A stretch of 64,000 bases of DNA from an uncultured Victivallales bacterium (GTDB lineage: Bacteria; Verrucomicrobiota; Lentisphaeria; Victivallales; UBA1829): NCBI GenBank assembly GCA_944390795.1, contig CALXRI010000013.1, positions 24,642 through 88,641 on the forward strand. Reading direction: 5' to 3'. The stretch's first letter is position 1. The number at the start of each line of letters is the position of its first letter. The notes under the pieces are model-generated. The model saw only the letters and a program-made list of their open reading frames with translations, was not told where the DNA came from and searched no databases. Shown in pieces: positions 59,061 through 64,000 of this stretch. The position numbers and the translations under genes are program-made.

Positions 59061-61214
59061 TTACAGCAGCGACGTGCCGATCTGAAGCAGGGTTCCGATC
59101 TGGAAAATCGCCAGACAGAGCAGATAGGCGGTCAGCGTCAGTCCGATCAGCTGGAGAAGCGTCAGTTTCCAGGAGTTTGTCTCGCGTTTCACCACCGCGA
59201 CGGTTCCGACGCACGGCATGGAGACCAGACAGTAGACCATCATGCAGAACGCCTGAAGCGGCGTGTAGTTTTCGCGCAGGACGCTCTGCAATGGCGTCGC
59301 GTCATCCTCCGCGCCGCTCATGGAGAAAAGAATGCTCAGCTGGGAGACGAACAGCTCCTTTGCGGCAAACGCGCCGATCAGCGCCGAGCAGATCCGCCAG
59401 TCGAATCCGATCGGCTTCATGACGACTTCCAGTCCGCGCCCGATGCGCCCCGCGACCGAATATTCCAGCGATTCCATCTTTTTCTCGCTTTCCAGACGCA
59501 GAATCCGTTCCTTTCTGTCCGCTTCCGGAATGCGGGAGGAGGACTCCAGCGTCCGGAGCTCTTCCGCATAATTCTTTGAAAAGGCGGTTTTCTGGGGCAG
59601 AGTGTTGATGACGAACAGAATGACGGAGGCGAGCAGGATCAGCGTTCCCGCCTTGCGCAGATAGCAGAGGGAGCGCTCCCACATGTGGATCAGGAGACTG
59701 CGGAATGTCGGCAGGCGGTACGGGGGGAGCTCCATCAGATAAACCTCGTCGCTTCCTTTGAAGAGCGTCGATTTCATGATTCTCGCGCCGATCAGCGCCA
59801 GCACGACGCCCAGCACGTAGATGATCCACATGATCAGCGCCTGGAATTTCTGCGGGAAGAAGGCTGGGATCAGCAGGGAGTAGATCGGAAGTCTGGCGCT
59901 GCAGCTCATCAGCGGGAGCACCATGATCGTCGTCAGACGGTCCTTTTCGGATTCGATGCTTCTGGTCGCCAGGACCGCCGGAACGGTGCAGCCGAATCCG
60001 AGCAGCATCGGGATGAAACTCTTCCCGTGCAGACCGAAAATATGCATGAACCCGTCCATCACGTACGCGGCGCGCGCCATGTATCCGGTTCCCTCCAGAA
60101 ACGCGATGCCGAGAAACAGGAAGAGGATGTTCGGCAGAAAACCGAGCACGCCGCCGACGCCGCCGATGATGCCGTCAGTAATCAGGGCGCGCAGGAATTC
60201 CAGACGCCCCTCCGGCCAGAACGCCGAGATGGTTTCCGCGAGCCAGCCGAAAAGGGATTCCAGCATGCCGACGAACGGTTCCGCGCAGAAAAATGTCAAG
60301 GCGAAAATTGCAAACATGATGAGAAGAAAAATCGGCAGTCCCAGATAGCGGTTCGTCATAACCCGGTCAATGTTGTCCGAGAGCTGCTGACGGCGTTCGT
60401 TCGTGATGCGGATCGCCTCGCGGCACGCTCCGGAGATCATTCCGTAGCGCGCGTCCGGCAGAATGGTTTCGGCATCCACACCGAGGCGGATCGCGAGTTT
60501 CGCGCGCAGTGCGGCAACCGGTTCAATGACCGGCGCGAAAACCGGCAGCGAGCTGATGTAAGCGTCCCCTTCCAGCAGTTTGATGGCGAAATACCGTACC
60601 GGCGCGCCGGAAAGGGCGGAGAGATCGAGTTTGGCAATCATTTCCTCGACCTGCGCGATCAGACCGTCCAGCACCTCTCCGTAACGCAGACGCGCGGGAT
60701 ATTGCGGGTACTCGGCGCGCAGAAGTCTTGCCATTTCGCTTTTCATGTGCTCGAGGCCGCGTCCGTGTGCGCCTACGGTCCGTACGATCGGCGCTCCGAA
60801 ATAACGCTCGAGAATCGGCAGGTTGAACTTCAGGCCGCGGCGGTGCGCGTCGTCGGCCATGTTGAACACGAGCAGCATCGGGATGCCGAGTTCCACAAGC
60901 TGCGTGGTCAGATAAAGATTCCGCTGCGGGTTTCCCGCGTCGATGATGTTCAGGATCAGGTCGATGTCCTGGGTCAGGAGTTCGTTGAACGCCACTTTTT
61001 CCTCGGGGGAGGAGGAGGAGAGGCTGTAGATGCCGGGCAGGTCGATGATTTCCACCTCCATGGAATCGAAATGACAGATGCCGGACTTCCGTTCGACGGT
61101 CACTCCGGAATAGTTTCCGACGTGCTGATGCGCCCCCGTGAGAGCATTGAAGATTGTTGTTTTGCCGCAGTTCGGGTTTCCCGCCAGCGCCACCCGGAAT
61201 TTCTGCTTCGTCAT
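59061..61214 (-). CDS. feoB: Ferrous iron transport protein FeoB
   Basis: 717 residues from ATG 61214, with AAGGGGAA 9 bases upstream. The N-terminal G domain has G1 GNPNCGKTT (12-20), G2 Thr in GVTVE, G3 DLPG (58-61) and FNMAD as G4. A helical GDI-like spacer follows, then the membrane part with two Gate repeats, GCTVPAVLATRSIES and GAFAAKELFVSQLSILFS. FeoB imports Fe(II) across the inner membrane. No separate feoA gene is present; the FeoA-like domain is fused to the regulator encoded 55 bases upstream. Confidence 0.95.
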   Translation of the reverse strand: MTKQKFRVALAGNPNCGKTTIFNALTGAHQHVGNYSGVTVERKSGICHFDSMEVEIIDLPGIYSLSSSSPEEKVAFNELLTQDIDLILNIIDAGNPQRNLYLTTQLVELGIPMLLVFNMADDAHRRGLKFNLPILERYFGAPIVRTVGAHGRGLEHMKSEMARLLRAEYPQYPARLRYGEVLDGLIAQVEEMIAKLDLSALSGAPVRYFAIKLLEGDAYISSLPVFAPVIEPVAALRAKLAIRLGVDAETILPDARYGMISGACREAIRITNERRQQLSDNIDRVMTNRYLGLPIFLLIMFAIFALTFFCAEPFVGMLESLFGWLAETISAFWPEGRLEFLRALITDGIIGGVGGVLGFLPNILFLFLGIAFLEGTGYMARAAYVMDGFMHIFGLHGKSFIPMLLGFGCTVPAVLATRSIESEKDRLTTIMVLPLMSCSARLPIYSLLIPAFFPQKFQALIMWIIYVLGVVLALIGARIMKSTLFKGSDEVYLMELPPYRLPTFRSLLIHMWERSLCYLRKAGTLILLASVILFVINTLPQKTAFSKNYAEELRTLESSSRIPEADRKERILRLESEKKMESLEYSVAGRIGRGLEVVMKPIGFDWRICSALIGAFAAKELFVSQLSILFSMSGAEDDATPLQSVLRENYTPLQAFCMMVYCLVSMPCVGTVAVVKRETNSWKLTLLQLIGLTLTAYLLCLAIFQIGTLLQIGTSLL

Positions 61215-61269
61215 GTTTTCCATTTCCCCTTGCCGCATATTGCGAAGTCGTTTCTTGTCCGGTTGTGTT

Positions 61270-61956
61270 TCATTCCGTCAGCCTCAGCCAGATATGGGAG
61301 GCGTCCTTGGCGCGCATGGAAAGGCTGCTTCCCATGACGCGGATCCGCAGCAGATCTCCGAACGGCGCATGCCCTTCCATCTGAATGAGGGTGCCCGCGA
61401 CCAGTCCGAGATCGGCGAACTTCTTGATTCCCCGCAGGGTGTTGCTTACGCGCACAACGATTCCGGACTGACCGACCTCCAGACAGTCGAGGGAGATCAG
61501 ATCCTCCGTCGGTTCCGGGCAGATCTGAGGCATGGTCTGTTCCAGATATTTCCGCAGTTCCGCGCAGTCGCTCCGCTGGAGGATTGCATCCGTGAGGCTG
61601 ACAAAACGGGACATCACCTTTTCGCATACGAGATGCTCCACTTTGCAGGCTGTGTCGTTCGCCTCCTCGGGAGACAGTTTCAGGACCTCCCGGAAGAAGT
61701 TGCTGAATGCGGCATGGCGCAGCCGGATCACGGCCGCCCGTTCGCTTCCGGCGGCGGTCAGAACGACCGGCGAGTGGGACTGATAGCGGATCAGTCCCTT
61801 TGCCGCAAGCGTCTGAAGCGCGCTGGTGACGGACGGCATCTTCACATGCAGCTTGTCGGCGATATCCTTGGTATGCGCGTGTCCGTTTTCCTCAATGATT
61901 TCGGCGATCGCCTCCAGATAATCTTCCAAACTGCTTGAAATCTTTTCCATTTCCAT
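61270..61956 (-). CDS. DtxR-family iron/manganese regulator with FeoA-like C-terminal domain
   Basis: 228 residues from ATG 61956. The N-terminal winged helix (about 1-70) has LEDYLEAIAEIIEENGHAHTKDIADKLHVKMPSVTSALQTLAAKGLI (landmark residues 10-56). The metal-binding dimerisation domain (70-140) has LRHAAFSNFFREVL and ACKVEHLVCEKV, with Glu and His ligands. A C-terminal SH3/FeoA domain (about 150-228) has LEVGQSGIVVRVS and DLGLVAGTLIQM. Metal-bound DtxR/MntR proteins repress iron or manganese uptake, and feoB directly downstream is the obvious target. A candidate 19-base operator lies 31 bases upstream. Confidence 0.88.
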   Translation of the reverse strand: MEMEKISSSLEDYLEAIAEIIEENGHAHTKDIADKLHVKMPSVTSALQTLAAKGLIRYQSHSPVVLTAAGSERAAVIRLRHAAFSNFFREVLKLSPEEANDTACKVEHLVCEKVMSRFVSLTDAILQRSDCAELRKYLEQTMPQICPEPTEDLISLDCLEVGQSGIVVRVSNTLRGIKKFADLGLVAGTLIQMEGHAPFGDLLRIRVMGSSLSMRAKDASHIWLRLTE

Positions 61957-61987
61957 AATAATGCCGTCCCGGTTCCTTAGATCATGT

Positions 61988-62006
61988 TTCAATTCGTGTA
62001 ATTTAA
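61988..62006 (-). promoter_or_regulatory. Candidate DtxR-type operator
   Basis: TTCAATT-CGTGT-AATTTAA is an imperfect 19-base inverted repeat (6 of 7 arm positions), the same length as classical DtxR/IdeR boxes, in the gap before the regulator gene. No strong -10/-35 pair could be placed beside it. Confidence 0.3.
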
Positions 62007-62030
62007 TCCGCCGGAGAGCAAAATGCAACA

Positions 62031-62058
62031 GGCGGCGTGCGAAACGGTCCGCCTTTTT
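62031..62058 (+). terminator. Terminator-like hairpin in the leader of the sigma factor operon
   Basis: GGCGG (62031-62035) and CCGCC (62049-62053) followed by TTTTTT on the plus strand, although no rightward gene lies before it. It is followed by CATCCG-GCTG-CGGATG (about 62090-62106) and a run of 13 A. It could be an attenuator or stop antisense transcripts. The rest of 61957-62191 shows no gene. Confidence 0.4.
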
Positions 62059-62191
62059 TCGGAAAAGCAGCTGCCCCGGGGGGCTCCCGCATCCGGCTGC
62101 GGATGGACGCGGAGTTGCAAAAAAAAAAAAATATGATACATTGATTCATGATCTGCGCAAACGCCAAATTTTTTTACAGGGGGGGAGAGTC

Positions 62192-62290
62192 ATGCAATCA
62201 GAAAACATCCCGATTTTCCGGAAAAAATCGATTCTGACGGAACCTGCGCCTGCAGGAGCCTGTCAAAGAGGACGGGGACAATATGAATAA
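62192..62290 (+). CDS. Short leader ORF (32 aa) overlapping the ECF sigma start
   Basis: ATG 62192 is preceded by GGGGGGAGA, the best ribosome site in the area. It encodes 32 residues (MQSENIPIFRKKSILTEP...) and its TAA overlaps the sigma factor start by 8 bases (ATGAATAA), so translation may be coupled. No known family. It could be a regulatory leader peptide or a chance frame. Confidence 0.4.
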   Translation: MQSENIPIFRKKSILTEPAPAGACQRGRGQYE

Positions 62291-62930
62291 CGAAGATGTG
62301 AGAGCTTATGAAGAAAGACTGATCCGGGAGTTCAAGGAGGGGAACCGCGAGCGGTTCGACGAACTGGTCTCGTCCTACGGTCCGAAACTCTACCGTTTCG
62401 CTTACGGTCTGCTTGGCAATCATCACGATGCTGAGGAGGTGGTTCAGGATGCGTTTGTCAGAGCGTTTCACGCGCTGGACAACTTCCGCGGCGATTCAAG
62501 TTTCGAAACCTGGATGCACCGCATCACGATGAACCTGGCGCGGAACAAGTTCCACTGGAACCGGCGGCGCGGGGAGGGAATGAAGATCAGCCTCTCCGAT
62601 CCGGACGGCAATCCGCTGGAGGACGGCGCCGATTACGATCTGGAACTGCCAGACGAACGTCATTCGCCGGATGCCCTGCTGGAAAGGGGGGAACTGGAGG
62701 ACAATGTCGTGAACGGGATCAGGAATCTGCCCGAAAGTCTGCGCGAGGCGATGGTTCTGCGGCATTTGAAGGATATGCCCTATGAGCAGATCGCTTCTGT
62801 TCTCGAGTGCAAGATCGGGACGGTGAAGTCAAGGATCGCGCGCGGCAGGGAGCTGCTGCGGGAGTTCCTGACCAGGATGGATTCGGACGGATCCTCTTCT
62901 TCCGGAAAGGGCCGTTCCACTTCGGCATGA
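62283..62930 (+). CDS. RNA polymerase ECF sigma factor, RpoE-like
   Basis: 215 residues. Region 2 (about 10-85) has YRFAYGLLGNHHDAEEVVQDAFVRAFHAL and TWMHRITMNLARN; region 4 (about 135-190) has LPESLREAMVLRHLKDMPYEQIASVLECKIGTVKSRIARGRELL. The linker is long and acidic, and a Ser-rich tail follows. AGAGGACGGGGACAAT precedes the ATG. The zinc-finger anti-sigma gene 53 bases downstream is its expected partner, so it probably answers an envelope signal. Its own promoter motif was not identified. Confidence 0.92.
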   Translation: MNNEDVRAYEERLIREFKEGNRERFDELVSSYGPKLYRFAYGLLGNHHDAEEVVQDAFVRAFHALDNFRGDSSFETWMHRITMNLARNKFHWNRRRGEGMKISLSDPDGNPLEDGADYDLELPDERHSPDALLERGELEDNVVNGIRNLPESLREAMVLRHLKDMPYEQIASVLECKIGTVKSRIARGRELLREFLTRMDSDGSSSSGKGRSTSA

Positions 62931-62983
62931 AACATGGAATCGAAATCATATAAAGGAATAATTTCTAACGATGGAGCAGGGGA

Positions 62984-63892
62984 ATGTCTAAGAGCACGCC
63001 CGAAGAAAACCGGTCCGCCGAAACGGTCCGCGCCTGTATCGCGCCGGAGAATCTAAGCGCGTGGATTGACGGAGAGTATGAGCTGACACCGGAGGAACGC
63101 GAGCATCTGGAACACTGTGAACGGTGTTCTTCTCTCCGCAAATCCTATCAGTCCGTGACTGATGCGCTTAAAAAAGCCCTTGATGTGGAGTGTCCGGAGA
63201 ATCTTGCCGAACGGCTTGTGCTCGGCGTGCGCGAAAAACTTAAGGCGGAATCTCCGGCTTTTTCTGCGGGCGCGCATCATTACTGGGCCTGGACGGCTCG
63301 GATTGCCGCCATGCTGGTTCTGCTCGGACTGATCGGGTATTTCGTATATCAGGATGACGGCATTGCGGGAAGGAGAAAAAACAAAAACACGGAACCGGAA
63401 GTTGTCACGGTTGCGCCGCGTGCCGGTGAAACTCAGCTCCGTCCCGTTCCAGGTGTCTCCTTCCGTGGCGGGGTGGACATTGGCAACACCCGTTTCACTG
63501 CGACGGGGGATTCTGTGACTTTTTCCGATGCTTCGCTGCCGCAGGTCGAGAGACTGGCGCGGATTGAGCCGAAGGTCCGGCAGGTCTGGATTTACGGCAA
63601 GGACGGTTCGCCTGCCGGAATTGAACGGACTCTGCGGACTTTGTGCGGAAAATTCGGGATTCCGCTTTCCCGTGTGAGAATGAATGTCGCGCCGGGGAGC
63701 AGTGAACTCAACGCTGTGCTTCAGGTTACTTCTTATCAGGCGGCGATGCTGGCGCGTGCGCTGAAGGATGCCGGTTATCAGCTGCTCTCTCCCGCGCAGC
63801 CGCAGCCTGAGCAGACCCGGTTCATCGGGACAGGTCGCGAGATGGTTGAGTATTCTCTGGTCTTTGCGCCGAAGGGCACAGCGCGTAAATAA
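62984..63892 (+). CDS. Zinc-finger anti-sigma factor, membrane anchored
   Basis: 302 residues. The cytoplasmic N-terminus has the ZAS/zf-HC2 motif H-x3-C-x2-C (HLEHCERC, near 38-45) preceded by LSAWIDGEYELTPEE. One membrane helix lies at about 103-123 (ARIAAMLVLLGLIGYFVY). The periplasmic C-terminus (about 140-302) is not recognised and contains two ferredoxin-fold-like repeats of beta and alpha segments (VERLARIEPKVRQVWIYG, LQVTSYQAAMLARALKDAGYQLL). Anti-sigma factors of this type hold the ECF factor at the membrane until a signal causes release. Confidence 0.85.
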   Translation: MSKSTPEENRSAETVRACIAPENLSAWIDGEYELTPEEREHLEHCERCSSLRKSYQSVTDALKKALDVECPENLAERLVLGVREKLKAESPAFSAGAHHYWAWTARIAAMLVLLGLIGYFVYQDDGIAGRRKNKNTEPEVVTVAPRAGETQLRPVPGVSFRGGVDIGNTRFTATGDSVTFSDASLPQVERLARIEPKVRQVWIYGKDGSPAGIERTLRTLCGKFGIPLSRVRMNVAPGSSELNAVLQVTSYQAAMLARALKDAGYQLLSPAQPQPEQTRFIGTGREMVEYSLVFAPKGTARK

Positions 63893-63928
63893 ACAAATCG
63901 CAATTGCGGGAAAGCGTGTGAAAAGACG

Positions 63929-63999
63929 GAAGAATGCGCATGCATTCTTCTCGGGGTCAAGGGTCTTTGACCCTTGCGCGGTCCAGCTGCGCAAGCTGG
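63929..63999. repeat. Tandem hairpin cluster at the right edge
   Basis: Three perfect stems in 71 bases: GAAGAATGC-GCAT-GCATTCTTC (63929-63950), CAAGGGTC-TTT-GACCCTTG (63958-63976) and CCAGCT-GCGCA-AGCTGG (63983-63999). TTGCGC/GCGCAA (63974-63979, 63989-63994) is an alternative pairing. The first may be the operon terminator, but the series continues to the window edge and looks like an intergenic hairpin repeat. Confidence 0.5.
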
Positions 64000-64000
64000 T

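Noticed and set aside
62114..62131. Long A-run as a sequencing artefact or mobile-element tail
   Set aside because: No target-site duplication or element sequence is nearby. It cannot be verified here, so it is only mentioned as part of the leader.

Overview
This window looks like chromosomal DNA from a Gram-negative, anaerobic, glycan-degrading member of the Lentisphaerae, most like Victivallis. That placement is an inference. It rests on five pseudopilin genes of the H-X9-DG type sitting next to carbohydrate operons, on many glycoside hydrolases and AraC regulators, on lipoprotein and Tat signals, and on moderately high GC. No rRNA, tRNA, CRISPR array, transposase or phage gene was seen.

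Layout. 1-4268: a redox cluster of a NapH-like membrane iron-sulfur protein, a NapG-like Tat-exported ferredoxin and three aldo/keto reductases with C-terminal 4Fe-4S domains. The first reductase is cut by the window edge and the last has lost catalytic residues. 4335-8741: NikR, then a five-gene operon (pseudopilin, cobalamin/siderophore-type binding lipoprotein, radical SAM protein, permease, ATPase) preceded by an inverted repeat with NikR-operator geometry. 8742-9039: a hairpin-rich non-coding block. 9040-10002: an orphan sugar-binding lipoprotein. 10122-14803: an envelope lipoprotein operon (LpoB-like, COG3014-like, two CsgG-like proteins, a small membrane protein). 15129-18541: an Ldh-family dehydrogenase, an AraC regulator and a divergent Gfo/Idh/MocA dehydrogenase.

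18739-30610 is a run of five large cytoplasmic glycosidase-type genes: GH2, three unassigned, and GH42. 30731-40752 holds two paralogous cassettes, each pseudopilin - secreted LamG/GH123-like enzyme - secreted CBM9-like protein, with an AraC gene between them. 40887-53512 is a leftward block of DUF4838 proteins, a small secreted protein, pseudopilins, an SGNH hydrolase and two GH20-like enzymes. 53670-56510: AraC, a 2-hydroxyacid dehydrogenase and a DMT-type transporter. 56563-58862: a nucleotide-sugar epimerase and dehydrogenase for an acidic surface sugar. 59061-61956: FeoB and a DtxR-FeoA regulator. 62192-63892: a short leader ORF, an ECF sigma factor and a zinc-finger anti-sigma factor. 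The window ends in another hairpin cluster.

How the parts fit. Secreted LamG/GH123-like, CBM9 and DUF4838 proteins probably act on galactose- and hexosamine-rich glycans outside the cytoplasm. GH2, GH42 and GH20-like enzymes without signal peptides would finish the job inside, and the dehydrogenases would handle released or oxidised sugars. The most intriguing theme is one dedicated pseudopilin per uptake or degradation operon, including a predicted nickel-uptake operon; four of the five lack the usual glycine before the cleavage site. A second theme is a conserved promoter element found at the same distance from -35 boxes 21 kb apart.
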